Of a stretch of 64,000 bases of DNA, positions 27,786-41,700 are shown one piece after another (position 1 is the first letter of the stretch; every line of letters starts with the position of its first letter). The stretch spans positions 1,716,892 through 1,780,891 of the forward strand of contig LR746265.1 in assembly GCA_902729315.2 (NCBI GenBank). The letters run 5' to 3'. The notes beneath the pieces were generated by a model. The model was not told the DNA's origin. It worked only from the letters and a program-made list of their open reading frames with translations, and searched no databases. Source of the DNA: Spirodela intermedia (lineage: Eukaryota > Streptophyta > Magnoliopsida > Alismatales > Araceae). A program made the position numbers and the translations under genes.

Positions 27786-30700
27786 TTAACCGGCGTTGCT
27801 TATGAGCGTCTCGAGCAAGGTGTCGCCATTAATGACCTTCGTTGTCCCGACGATGAAGTCGTAGCCCGTTCCCTCCTGTACAAGTACGACATCCACGAAG
27901 CAGATGAAAGAAAGGTAATGACGACGACGGACCCTCTGCCGGGGCGGAAGAATTACCTGAGAACTTAGAAAACGGAGAGCGGACATCTCTCCAGGAGTCA
28001 CGCCTCCTATGAAGACGACGAGCACGAGGGTGCGATGCCCATCTGTTGTCCTGCTCAATTGTGGAAATCTATGTTATGATCTGGCCTCTTCTGAGATAAA
28101 AGAGGCAAACTGGTAGATAGACAGCGTCTAAGATCCGTCCCAACAAAAGAATCGACAGCGTTAGTTTTCAGACAAACATCCTCGTGATATCAAAAAATAA
28201 ATAAAAATCTCGCCTTTTTTACAGTATTGGTTTTGGGTCCTGTTATACCCTCTAAGCATGCTTGTTATATTTATTAATTAAGTAATTAATTAATCGAACA
28301 CAAGATTTTGGTGCACTCCCAGCTTACTAAACAAGGTAGGAAGTATGTCGATCACCTCTCAAGGCTGCCTGGAACGCCCCTTGATGAGTCCAGTGATGGG
28401 TAGTTGGGAGAACCACCCTGCAGCAAAAATAGAAAAATATATATATAAATGGAATTCGATAAGTAGAAGAAAGAAACCATTTGAAGGATTCCCAATGGGG
28501 AACACCATGATGAACTTACTCTCTTCAGTTCGAGATGCGGCCCGGGCAAGAGCTTCAAGATTTCTTCGATGGGGTGCCTGAGGTAACCAAAACGTTTCAC
28601 ATGAGCTTCAATACTTCTTCAATGGAAGGAGTATTGGCTCCCAGAGGATCAGTCAGGCAACATCAGAGGATATGTATGAAACAACTAGGGGGGTGATGAG
28701 GGCAGGGATTATTATCTCACTTGATGGATCATGGAGGCCTGTTCCAGGCCTCCATGAAATTATAAAATGCAACAGCAGCCTGTTCTAGGCCTGCTGATGC
28801 ATCATGCGACAAGATCCCCACGGGAATGTAATAATTTTTTTTCTGACTAAGAAGTGGAAAACAAAATAAATGAAAAACAAAGCGACAAACTTGTATAACT
28901 GAATCAGAAGCTAAGTCGATTTATAATTTTCTTCCTTTATTTCAGAGCAGGGCTGTGTATTCTGATAAAATAACCAGATTTACCCATCTTTTCACTGGTG
29001 CTGTCCCAGAATATTAAACTCCAAACCAGGAAAACTATCTGTCAGGGCACATATATGAATCAGAAACAAAATATTTGAGGGGTCCTTAAACCTAGAAAAT
29101 AAAAGAAAAACGATCATTCAATACATCACCCAGGGGAAACCTCCAGCAGTTTATGATACAATCTGTATTGTGAGTAGAGACGAAAACAGGAAACCAGACC
29201 CGCTCAATTTAGTTACAACTGGGAGGCTTAGTTTAACAAAGTTAAACAAGGAAACTCGAGAAGTTCCTCACATCAATCCCTTTCACCAAGGTAACAAAAT
29301 CGTGCTGTAGTTGCAACACATGCAATGCCATGTTGAAGGATGACAAACCAGCAATCTCCAGTACCTACCAAGCAAAGGGCTCCTTCCATTCTTTTTCCCA
29401 TGTTCCAAGGACCCGATTGCCAAACCATATGATAGTTTCCAACACTCTTCACCAGACCCAGTTACGTTTAATACCAAAAGTCTCATTTTCACAGCGAATT
29501 TCCAAATATGCCAGGCCCGGGAAGCGCCCCTGCGCTAATTGTGATTCAATAGATTTGCTTCGACCAGATTGACACAACCATTATAACGGCAAAAAATTAT
29601 AAAAAAAATAGTACGCGGTAATACAAGTACTAAACCCAAATTATGAAAAAGGGCATTGTCTGTATATGTTTTTTAAACGAAGGAAATTCAGCAAAAGTTA
29701 AACTTACCAACCAGATCTAATTGCATGTTGAACAAGCCGAATGCTTAGAGGTGCGTAACCAGAGTATATGTATGAGATATCACTGGGACTGTAAAGCAAG
29801 TAGTGGTGTATATAATTAGATAACTGTCTCAAAATTATTGGAGCTAGTAATTTAGAAGCATTTAGAAGAAATAAGTACTTTAATTTTGCAATACTTCCAA
29901 ATGCAGAAGCTTGTGAAAAACTTTACTCGTAATAACAGTTCCTTCAGATTCCAGAAAGAAAAATGATAATGGAAAACACAGAAAAGGATGGGAAGAATCC
30001 AGAATTCATGACACATCGAACACTCTGAAGGTTGGCATTTGTTTTTAGGACCACAAGACAGTCTAAATAAGCCAAAGTTGAGTCAGGTTCAGTAAACACG
30101 AGTTGCAAGTATTTCAATTTCTAGAGTTTCGATATGGTTCCCAGCTAATCAACCTTCACTTCTTTAGATTTGCACTATGTTTTAAGGCAGCATAATCCAA
30201 AAAAATGCCTCAATGAAACCCATAATTTTAATGTATATTATTTACTTTTAGAAGTCTCACAGAGGAATTTTAGAACTTAAACAAAAAGCATAAAGGCAAT
30301 CATGTAAAGGACCTAAAAACGTCACAACATGGGAAATACAGGGAAAAATCCCAACCAATAGAGTAAAAACAACATAGACGGTCACTACCAAGAAAATAAT
30401 GACAAGAACTGAATAAGAAAATGGGATAGTATACTTGGAAGGGTCACTCTCGTCCACAAGAAGTTTCAGAGCACGAATAATATTTAACCAGTTGCCTTTT
30501 GATTCCTGAGTGACCAAAAGTGCATAAGAAAGAATGAGATGAAGAGCATATGACACTGAGAAAGGAATGAGAATTTACGTAGCATGTTAAATCTACTCTC
30601 GAAATGTACAAGAGCCAAACTATGCAGCACCTGTTTCTTGAATAGTCCAGCTTTCTCCAGATTATTCAATGTGAACATATGTTCAAACCCATAGCTATGA

Positions 30701-33700
30701 AGCAGTTCTCTCCTGAAATAAATAAATAATAGAAAAATCAATCAAGAAAAACTCCCCCGTAAGATAAGCAAACGAAATGTTTTTGAAAAAAAAATGTACA
30801 CTTCATAGGCGCTGGGGGGGGAGGAGAGAGAGAGAGAGATAGAGAAAGTCGCCTACCCATTTGAACTGGTTTTTTTGCCATTGACTGCAATAGCAGTTGA
30901 AACTATATAATATTTAGTTCCTTAAAAAAATACTGTAAAAAACACTGCCAGTTGCAAGATATTGTAGGCTTAAAGAGGCATGGTATTCACGGCATGCATA
31001 CGTTTTTCAAAATTGTTTTATTTACCCTTCTTCACTCATGTATCGTAGCCAAGACCAAGCAACATGAAAAAACTCGGAATTCACCAAAGCATATTAAGCC
31101 ATGAAAGGGCATTAGACAAATGATTAAGCAGTGGTCAAAAAAGCTTAACGCATCTGTAAAAAGGAACAGACTATGGTGCAATTTCACTCGACCATGTTTA
31201 TGATCTATACCATGAAATAATACGACAAAAAAAGTTATATAGAAAAAGCCAATAAAAAAGTGATGCTGGGAAAACTGTAAGGTGATACGACCCCTGTTAA
31301 GTGAGTTAAACAGTGAATGTGAGAACTATAATGATAGCAGATGAAGATATTTGGTCTATGGTCCATGTGAAATAAAAATTATATGATTGAGATAAATATT
31401 TGATAAAAAAAAAACGGATGACTATAATAAGCTCAATGTGAGAATTTTACGAAAGTTAAATGAAATGTTAGAACTGTAAACAAAAATGCGTATATAGCCA
31501 AATTTAATTCTCAAAATTACAAGTGTGGCAACCGATTCACCCAAAGACTAAATAAAAATATCATCACCAAAAATGGTCGTAAAAATCAGCACAAGGACTA
31601 GATGGTAAATCAAACTGGCGTAGATGAAAATATTCAGTAAAGAAGGACATGAAATCAAATTCAGTGCATGAACTTCAAATTATTTTGGCAATGGTCAACA
31701 TATCTGTATCGGGGAATCTAGAAAAAAAAACAAATCAAATAGCAGCGACACGGAAAGATGTGCAGCATCTGATAAGCTGAAAAATATCATGAGATATTAT
31801 CATTCATTACTCCTTTCTATATCGCACATAAATAACATGCAAAATCAGGCACTACCTCAAATAGTCAAAATTCTTCTTTGGCAATCCACCGTTGGTGATG
31901 GAAAATAGTACAAGCAGTCTTATGACATTGACAAGTGGCTCCTGTTTGTGGATCATTTCTTCAATATATTCGAAACATCTGTTTTCAAAAGAAGTTGGCC
32001 GGAAGATTAAAACTAGTAATATTCTCCGGTTTGAGCATTGATGGATAGACTAAAACCTTCAAATAAACAAAATCTAGAAGAACTAGAGATAAACCAAAGT
32101 AGATAAGGCTACATAAACAAAATAACAAGATCAAACCGTTAAGAAATTTAATAAAAAATAAAAACCGCTTCATAAAACATATCTTCAGTAGAAATCAACT
32201 TACATGTCATAAGCCTGACCCTCCAAAATTGTCTGTTCAATGTCAAGACGAGCACTAAATGATGGCTTTGATGTAAAAGTGAACAGATGTTGTGCAAGGT
32301 TTATATGTCTCTGAAGCAGTAAGTCAGCATTAGAAATCCAAAAGACAAGATATCCTGAAAATAAATAAAATAAAGAATTGTGCTTACAGAAATTTCTGGA
32401 AGTGAATTAAGCTTCTTAACAAAATCTTTCAGTTCCGATACCGTCCGAGTCTGAAAAAAAATAGATTCAAGTCATCCATCCAATGCTGGCTCATCTCAAA
32501 CATTAATTAACAGAGTCTTATATGATAAGATTAGAATACTGTAGAAAATATTTCGTAGAGGACGTACCTAGAAAGATATAAATCCCCTAAGAGACTAATG
32601 AAAATTTTGAAAACGATTTCCTTTCTTAAGGGTTCGCACAGAACATTGCCAGAGGAGCATAACAGAACACATTTTTCCTTTCCTTGGAAAAAACTTTCCC
32701 TTCGTGATGTAAGAATTGAGCTTGCATACAACTTTCTTCCGTACATACTGTTGTCAGCAATACCACCTATTTCTAGAAACCCAGATATCATAGATCAGCA
32801 ATCATCTGCTGTTGAACTTTTTATTAAGGTGATATATTTTCGAACTTCCTGGAGATTATTACCTTTATGTCAGGAAATTTACGGTTGACTTTTATACATT
32901 TTTCATGAAACTTTATAGAGTGAATATATTCAATATTCGCGAATTCGTGTCTTCTGTCAGGGATTAAAATGTTAATAGTCTTGTTTCCAACACGCCAATC
33001 CAGAGGTTTGAATAACTATCATCTTTGCACTGATCAACATAGTCGTGAAAAGAGAGAAAAAGCGTATGTAATCAAAGATTTCAACCGACCAAGAAAATGA
33101 ATATTCACGAAGTCATTTTTCCTTTGATTCCTAAAATCATCTTTAAATAAAATTATATATATTCTCATATCTTGGCAGACGAGTTGCTCAGCAGAAAAAA
33201 AAAATCTTTTTCTTTTTTTTTTTTTGCAATGAAGACTGAAAAGATTGAAATTTGAGGAAGGAAGTAATTCTACAATTTTGAGAGTCATGGATTAATTGAT
33301 GAACCCACACAATGTCGGTGTAGACAATTGCCTTGTGCAAGGCTCGTTTAAAGCTGATTGTGCAAGTGTATGGTCCACTTCCAAAAAAAAGACAATGTGA
33401 AGTACATGCGTGCCAAGGTCAAATATGCATCAAAATTAGATTTAGAAAGTGTGATGATGAGCTTTTTGTTCACAGCTAGTTGGTACAGTCATCTCCCTGA
33501 GAAAAGAATGCTCAAGTTGGACCAGCAAAACTACCCTGTTGATATTTCTTCCTTACGTTGAAAACCACGACAACCACCTCAAAACCAAGCAAAAAAACTC
33601 AGTGACATGTGCGTAAATAGCTTGTTACAGCTATGCCACAGTCCATCGAGTCTTATGCACGCCATCAATTCAATAGATGCAACGTAAGAGAAATTTAATT

Positions 33701-36700
33701 ATCAATTTCTGAGCCTTAGATATATAAAAAAAAGCCCAAACTTGAAAGAAACATCAAATTCAATCACAGACATTCTGATTCTGAATTTAACTGATGAAAA
33801 GTAAAATGAATATCCATGACTCTGTTCTTACGGTAGATATTTCGGCATAATCCTGCTTCATTGACATTGCCTTTTCACGCAGCATCTGGAATTATTTGAA
33901 AAACATACCGACGTTAAAAATAGGAGTATAAAGATATACTATCTATAATCAGTTCAAAATGAAGCGGAGAGAGCGTGGTCAGCAAAAGGAACCAATTGAA
34001 GAGGAGAGAGCGTGGTCAGCAAGGGAGGTAAAACAACCTGCATTACCACTCCAAATTGGAGATCTCGAATCTCCTTGTATAATTTATCACTGAAACACAA
34101 GACAAGATATGGAAATAAGCACAATCGGATACATAACGAGATCAATAATCAGTTCCAGATTATGCAGATGGAAAAACCCATAAATATGCAGAAAATCAAG
34201 AAACATGTCAAAAAATATTTTCCTTCTAGAATTACCTGGAGTTAAGCGGAACCTTCATCTTTTTGCCATCTTGTTGAGCACCCATGATTGATGCATCGAC
34301 CTCAACTGAACCATTATTTATTCGCAAAATCTATAAAGGAAAACAAACCCAAAGTCATTTAAAACATTGATTTTTTAAACAGTTAAAAACAATCTATTAA
34401 GGGCATGCAAAGAACAAACCTATATGGACAAACAAAGATCAGTGTAATAAAAACAGGTTAGTAGCGGGCATAAATATGCAAATTTCAACGTACGAAGGAA
34501 AAAAATGAGAACAAAACATGGACGTTAAACATTTTAGAAATGAGTTGGCTTGCAGATTCTTTGCAGGGCACAAAGAAAATTAACGTGACAAAGGAAGAAG
34601 CGGAATTCCTAATAAGGTTATTATATATCTGAGCCAATCAAAATAACTACTATCCATTTTTTGCAAAACAAATTGCAAGATACGATTGGACCATCAGAGT
34701 CGATCTATTTCTAAAACATCCAAATTGTCAATATTGACCGATTGCAAAGGCATAGAAACACCCTAATGACCGCTCAATAAGGTAGACAAGTCAGAGTCTA
34801 CTGTTCAAAATTACCCCAGACTAGTCCACTAATTCAGACAATAAATCGAAGCAAATTGGACCATTGATAAATTGATCAAATAAGCAACGTGATTATCTAG
34901 TACAACATGTACACAATAACAAAGATCTGAGAAAATGAATGATAGGTTAGTTTCAACCCTTCCCACATCAAACTAAGTATAGGCAAGCATGTACATTAGT
35001 TATTATGATCCTGAGCAAAGTCGAATAAATTAAATCATTCATACAGGCATCATATGGGCATTACCCAAAAATCAGATCTTCCCAGAAGGACTTGCCATCA
35101 ACAAATACCCATGCTTAATGAGGATATCATGAACAAAACTTTAAATTGATACCCAAGGAAATCTCAAACCTTACCTCATCAAGTATTCCTTCATACGTCA
35201 ATGGGAAACACATTGGTGTAAACATGTCTACCTGGGAAAGATATAGTCGGAATTCAATAACATCAGTAATAGTCATCAATAAGCCTTGAAACGTTATGAT
35301 CAGACAACAGTTAACCAATAAGTTCATCGAAATGGCTGGCAAAGTACATGAAACACCAGTTAGTCAAGCTCTGATAACACCCACAGGTTATAAAAATGAT
35401 TGGCACGTGCAGATTGATTACAGTTAATGCATACGGAATCTATCAAAATACTAAATCATTTACTGAAAACTTTCATTCGAAAAAGGAAAATTCTGAACAC
35501 TCTTGAAAATGCATGGGATTAGATATTGTTCTTGTCAATGATTGCTCATGAACTAGAAAACAACAGTTACCTAGCCAAACCTGTCACCAAGCTTGCAAAG
35601 CAAATATCAATGTTACAGCTAATAGGAACTGAAACCCAAGATCAACTGACCGAAGATTGAGAAGCGCATCCTATCTAATGTTGATCGACAACAGTTCTTA
35701 GGCCTAAATTGAAAGTCCTAACATTTCCTGCTTTTCATATACCAAAACTTGTCGATCAAATACCTAAATTGTATGGTCTACATCCTGATCCAAATATGTG
35801 AATTTAAGTGAAAAGCCTGATTTGGTCCAAAATAATTTTACAATGAAATAAAAATAGAAAAGACATAATTACTAACCTTAAGGGTATATAACTAGAAAAC
35901 TAGGTCCCCTTAAGGGTATATTTTATTCTTTCAAAAAAACCGAATGATATCATAAACATCATTAAGAAGAAAAGTAAAATTCCCAGTTCAAAGTTAGCAA
36001 CATAGTTACCTCTCTATCAAGCAAAACTATTGTATTTATCTCCGGGACTCCTACCTGTAATCAATAATTAAATTTGAACGAGTGACTGGTCAATTAACTT
36101 CTCCTAAAACCATATCCAAAGTCGAAGAATAAATAGCATTGCCAGTAAAAGTGAATACCTACATTTGAAATGTCGACTGGATCTTCGACTTCCATGCGCT
36201 TCAAGATGTCAACCACCTTTGATGCAGATTTTCCCATAGCCTTTAAATTTGGTATCACTCCAAACGAAAACTGGACGCATTTAAGACTGGATAGTTAGGA
36301 CAAGACTACGTGCTCATGAGAAATTATGAGAAAGATGAAAACAATGCCCAAGTAGAAGCTATCTCCCTCATGACACACCCTTATGCAAGTATAATTACGG
36401 GACTGAGGACCCTATTTCTGAAAGATGGCAAATGGGTACAATGATTACAGAACTAGTTTTCATGAATAGGAAAGAAGGACATAAAGTCCTCCAAATCTAT
36501 GTCATCCTAGTACTTTCCTTTTCCAAGAAGGAAAAGATAGTTCATGTAAGCTCTATAATGGTTTCCCCATGGCAACCTCCGAATTTTCAACTTGCAGACG
36601 CCTTTTTCTCTCCCTTTTTCTTCTATGCTCCAACTTTTATCCTTCCCTTCGCAATTTCAAACAAAAACTTACACGCATACACAGGCCCATTTTCTACCAT

Positions 36701-39700
36701 CCAATAATGAACTGTTTCCACCATACCAGTTAATGGCACCACTAGATTATATCAGACAATCATAGTACATGATAAGCCAAACAAAAAGGATCAAATGTTC
36801 GTCATCAAAGAGACGGCATTACTTTCATTTCAAAAGCTCGCTTTGATGAAATGCCCTTGGGTAAAAATTGCAGGTACCTCCAAGCCAGTCTAGACGGGGT
36901 CATCACGCGCATAGTTCCTAGATGTAAAACAAGTCCTGAACTGCCGGAGACTAGACTAAGGGCACTTGAAAGCACTTTTTAACTTCTTTTTTCGAGACAC
37001 GTCTGCATAACTACCCGATTCCACCTATTATACATAAGGAACGTCGGGAAAAAAGAATAAAATATCTACGAAGCAACAACAGAAAAAAAAATCCAATCTA
37101 TAGTTTTCCCTTTTAGTGCATTGCTTTGACGTTGGGTCAACATAAAAAAGTTCAGATCAAGGCTAATCTATCGTACCTAGAAGGGACAGGACGGGACATT
37201 CAAGATTTTTCAGAGTTATTTTTTCTCACTCACACATGAATCAAGTAAAAGCTTCGAAAAAGCATTTAAACATGCTATAACTTTTCTTGTTTCCATTTCC
37301 TCCCCATAACAATCACAAACCCTGTCCATCCATCTTTTTATGAGGCATATTATCAGTTTGCTCCAGCTGACCTAAAAATTGACACTAAAAAAATCGCACA
37401 GAAAAGTGAATATGTATAAATATATTTTTTTACTTTCAAAGTAATGTTGCTGTTTCAAAGAAATCTACACTCAAAAGAGAAGCTTGAAAATATGCCCTCA
37501 CAATAATGATAATATTATAATTTAGAACTGAGAGAAGGTTCAACTTCAACTTTCAAATGATGAAAAGATCCATGTTAAAGCCATTTATATATAGATACAT
37601 ATTGAAGTCATTTATAGATTAAAAGGATGAATTTACAATAGAGAGAAACGATACCTCTAATTTATGAATGGCTTTGGCTATGTGCCAAAGGGAACTTGTA
37701 TCACCATCAACTGCGCATTCCTATCAATCGCAACAGTATTTAAATAAACAAATTAGAAGCAACAAAAGCACGAAGGACAGTCATTAACCGGAATTACTAA
37801 ACGGACCTTGTACGAAAGATCAAGCTCAAAAGATATGACATCCTCATCCAGAGGCATCACATATAAAGGGTACTCCCCTATGGTAATCATCTGATGAACT
37901 TTCTCCTCCTCGAGAATCTATGAAAATAAAGAGATAATCATCCCAAATAAAAAATAGCTATGTAAAAAGCATATCAAACGCAAAGGAAAAGATCCCAGAA
38001 GAGAAGCCTATGAGATGGTGTTAAAATGGATTGGCTAATTGTAGACAAAGCCAACAAAGATCAAGCACAGTTCATCAAAAGGAAAATATTTAACAGCAAA
38101 GCAATAACAAATCGTACTCAATGTGAAGCAGGAATTAAGAGTTTCAAGTTGTAGCCTTGAAGCTCAATGCGAACAGGAGCCATACGATGTTTATAAAAAC
38201 GCCAAAGCAAAGGCAAACAAAATATAGCCTCGATTATGAAAAAATGGAATTTATAAGCGAAATATCATTCTACTTAGCCAGATAGCTCAAAAAGTTATGG
38301 TCTACATGTCAGCCATTTTAATAGAAGTTATATGTTTTTCCATCTTCTGCTCAAAAATCAATTTTCTGGCAATTCTAGGCCTATTTAAGCATGACAGGGT
38401 TCTTAATAGACTGGTCATTCATTTATTATTTAAATAAATTTAATAGTCAATACCATGAAAAAGCAAGCCTCGTGAAAAAAAAAATTCAACTTCTGTTAAA
38501 CCGCAAAACATTAACTTAAACAATTTTAATATGCTCATTTGGATGGTATTCTAGTAGAGGCCTCTCCATTCCTCAAATATAAGGTGTTTTGAAAGGACTA
38601 GCGTGATTATTCATGTTATGGCAGACAATCAAAACTAAGCAGTTGAATCCATCTCTAATTTATGTACCCATGACTCTTAACAGGAAAGGATTTAAGTTAA
38701 TTAACACATTATCTATAAGTAAACGATTCACAAAAGGTATCACAATTGCAAGACATGACTTGAGGTTGATACATCCTCAGTTAGCTGACGATATAATTTT
38801 CTTTGAGACTAATGATAGATTGATCGTCAGCCTGAACAATAGCCACGCAAAGTTTCATTGGGTCAATCATGGTTAGACAAGACAAACTCAAAGATCCAGC
38901 TGCAGTTGGCCATAAAATTGGGCATTTTCCTACCTACATATGGGGCTACCTCCGTTAAATGGATCCTTTAAAACCTTTCCTCCAATAAAACAATGACTGC
39001 TACATGAAAAATCAGAAAAATACAACCAACTTAAGAAGCAGTATAGACAACATAAATGATGATTTTATCATTAAACAGAAAAACGTAAGCAGCAGATTAA
39101 CTGAGAGTCAAGCATTCCCAAGTCACCAAGAATGCATGTATGAAGCATATAGAAGCGTACGGACAAACCTTTTCACAAACAACTGTGCGACGTGGGACAA
39201 AGTAAATGAAGTATTCTTTCTGTAATCCTTTGGAAATGTCATTGGAGATGTTCGAACAAATAAGCTTCATCAGGTTCATCTGGGACCGCACGAGGTAGAC
39301 AACTTTGGGGCACTCAGTTTGAAGAGAGTCACCAGAAAGATGACGAAGCTCAGCATCACTCTCCTGACCATAAGAAGAGCTTTTTACTTTTCAAAGTAAA
39401 TATTTATCACAGTTTTCAAAGTAAATGACTTCCCAGGGTATATCTTGAGCAAAGCATAAAAAAATAAATGGATGAAAAATAAAATACAAAAAAAAACATA
39501 AACTAGGAAACTTTCTCATCCAATCACAAGGTCCCCAATGTTGGGGACGAGAGGCTTTCGTATCTGCAAAAGAGGAAAGAAACTTTAAGAAAACTACCAA
39601 AATCTTCAGCATCAGAGAAGGCAGCAACTGTTAGCCCTTTGAGAATATAATCTAACAAGACCCAGGCTGCAACACACATAGAGAGAGGACAACTGATTGC

Positions 39701-40562
39701 CCGATTAAACAATTAAAATGAACGATTCAGCAAAACATCATGACACCTCCCCCTAGTAGCCAAATGGACGATTCGTAATGCCCTCGGTTTTCAGATTCCT
39801 AACGATCTAAACGTTCTGCCGAAACAGTCACCTTACGACTCTTTGCCTGTGAGCCTTCAACAAATGGCGTACTTTCTCTAGCCGAACACATTTGATGGCA
39901 GCTCTATTGAATGGCGTGTCAGGGAAAGGGCATTACGAAAACTATCATTCTTGCCCGCCCATCACCAAAACTCACACTACGTTCATGAAGGTTCAACACC
40001 ATTATTACGAACCACGCAGAGCTGAGAGCACACCAGCTAGGCACTCCAGTCGCAAGGGAATATTCAATTCGCAGATTTTTCTGATATGATCGTTATAATC
40101 TCAAGAATTACGACGTTTTCAGAGGAAAACGGCGAATAGATCAGCTACCATACCTTGAGAAGCGACGTTTGGATCAACAGAGAGAGCGAGCCACTAAGCT
40201 TTGGATCGATGACAACGCATTTCCGCCCACGTATCTGTCAATGCCGTTCAACGAATGAAGTATCAGTCGAAATAATCGAACTGCTGTTAAAAGTGGAATA
40301 AAGAAATGTGAAGAGAAGAGAAACAGATGAGGAAGGATAGAGAACTACGCTCTTGAGGATCCCTAAGAGTTCCTTCTGCGACTGCTCTCTGGTAAACAAG
40401 AAGCAGAAGAAGTTTATAAAAAAAGGAACCAGAACACAAACAACTCAGGAATATACCCAAGAGAAAAGTATAGAAACACTGTCCTCGAGGGGATCCTAGA
40501 GAAAATTACCTGAGGGAAGAGAGATTGAGCGGAGCATTGTCCAGGTTGGGAATTTGAGCCAT
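27786..40562 (-). CDS. VPS33: VPS33, Sec1/Munc18-family subunit of HOPS/CORVET
   Basis: Twenty-two exons on the minus strand: 40510-40562, 40349-40388, 40154-40234, 39169-39363, 37807-37917, 37655-37720, 36163-36270, 36010-36054, 35175-35231, 34236-34330, 34038-34089, 33832-33885, 32388-32450, 32204-32310, 31856-31978, 30631-30712, 30435-30505, 29708-29788, 28520-28577, 28356-28417, 27957-28050, 27786-27875. They total 1788 nt, 595 aa (Arabidopsis VPS33 is about 592). Diagnostic motifs: [14 protein letters not shown] start, [120 protein letters not shown]. Role: SM protein that, with VPS11/16/18, tethers and proofreads SNARE assembly at the prevacuolar compartment and tonoplast. Introns are AT-rich and long (up to about 1.4 kb), in contrast to the compact PUB gene. 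Exons 7/8 can be spliced two ways (GTAGGT or GTATTC donor) with the same protein. Confidence 0.95.
28730..28796. repeat. Pair of adjacent short hairpins in VPS33 intron 18
   Basis: CATGGAGGCCTG at 28730-28741 and CAGGCCTCCATG at 28745-28756 are perfect 12-bp inverted arms with a 3-nt loop. Sixteen bases further on, CAGCAGCCT (28773-28781) and AGGCCTGCTG (28787-28796) form a second, one-base-imperfect hairpin with a very similar core. They lie between exons 18 and 19 of VPS33. Confidence 0.8.
33960..34023. repeat. Imperfect tandem duplication next to VPS33 exon 11
   Basis: GAGAGAGCGTGGTCAGCAA occurs twice, at about 33966-33984 and 34004-34022, 38 bp apart. The duplication lies in the intron only 15 bp downstream (minus strand) of the exon 11 donor at 34038. 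Confidence 0.8.
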
Positions 40563-41700
40563 CACAGTATTGGAGACCACCGGCGCCACCAAGGAGCGCT
40601 CGTCCCGGTACAAAGATCGGAGGATTCCGTCTTTGAAGCTTCCGATCAGACCCGAATCACGGTGCCCCCCAACCTGTCCGCCGTTCCATCTCTCCTGTCC
40701 TTTCCCCCCCCCGGCATCGAAGCAGCGGGACGCGCCGTGCTGCTCTGGCGAAGGCCAGGCGCTCTCCGTCCGGGTCGAAGACGAGGAAGGGGGGACCCAC
40801 TCCCAAACGGTCCCATTAGTAACGACCCATAACTCATCACGTCAAGCCCACTAAGGGAATCAACAGGCCGCAGAAAGATGGCCCACACCATAATGGGCCT
40901 CGAAACCTGGTCTTTTGTCCAGAGCTCGAGCAACCACGAATCCATACAAGACTTTCCTGTTTATTTGCTACCTTCCACGTCATACTATAGTGAGCTTTAT
41001 TTTTTACTAAAATAATGTTACAATTTTTTTTCTGGAATGAGAAATCTTAAAGATCAGCAGAGGAGACGGCCCATCGCTGACCCATGCAAGCTTGTGCAGG
41101 GTGGTTGCCCACAAGGCTCCACAAGGTTTGACCCACGAGCTTGTAGGGAATGATAATGGTCCTTAATCTGCACTTATACATGTCACTCGATGTCAAGTGA
41201 ATGTACAAACTGATGGCCTTAAGAGACCTATGAATTTTGATGATGATCACAACGGATAGAAGATAGTATAGCCAAATCTATAAGCATATGGGTACATGTC
41301 GCGACAACGTCATAAGTAATCCATATTAACATATTTTAAATCTTATGGGATCAAGCCTGATAATATATTGATAAAGCCTCTAATTGTTTTTATGATATTT
41401 TTATGAAAATATGTCAACTCATGTGTTTGAATCTATCTATGGACTAATTGGACATTATTGTGGTAGTACACTAGTATATGAACTGATTGCTATGTGCAGT
41501 GAAATGGTTATTAGACTAATGTTCTGAAATGTTATGGATCCTATTACTAAACCAACCATTAGGTGTGATGGTACTGGTTTATACCATTGTGACAAGGAAG
41601 TCAGCTGCTATGCATGAACTCTTTGTTAGACATTAGGCAATTTGATACCAAAATGCGATCTGATATCAACAACCCAAAATGTGACCTAATAGATAATCCT
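40563..41700. other. VPS33 upstream region; no gene
   Basis: 5' flank of VPS33 up to the retrotransposon block. 40600-40830 is GC-rich and stays open in several frames on both strands, but none resembles a protein family. I place the VPS33 promoter and 5'UTR here without a clear TATA box. 41000-41700 is AT-rich with nothing recognised. Confidence 0.5.

Noticed and set aside
30257-30556. Apparent membrane protein with a hydrophobic segment
   Set aside because: It is VPS33 exon 17 (30435-30505) read through into its flanking introns; the hydrophobic part is intron.
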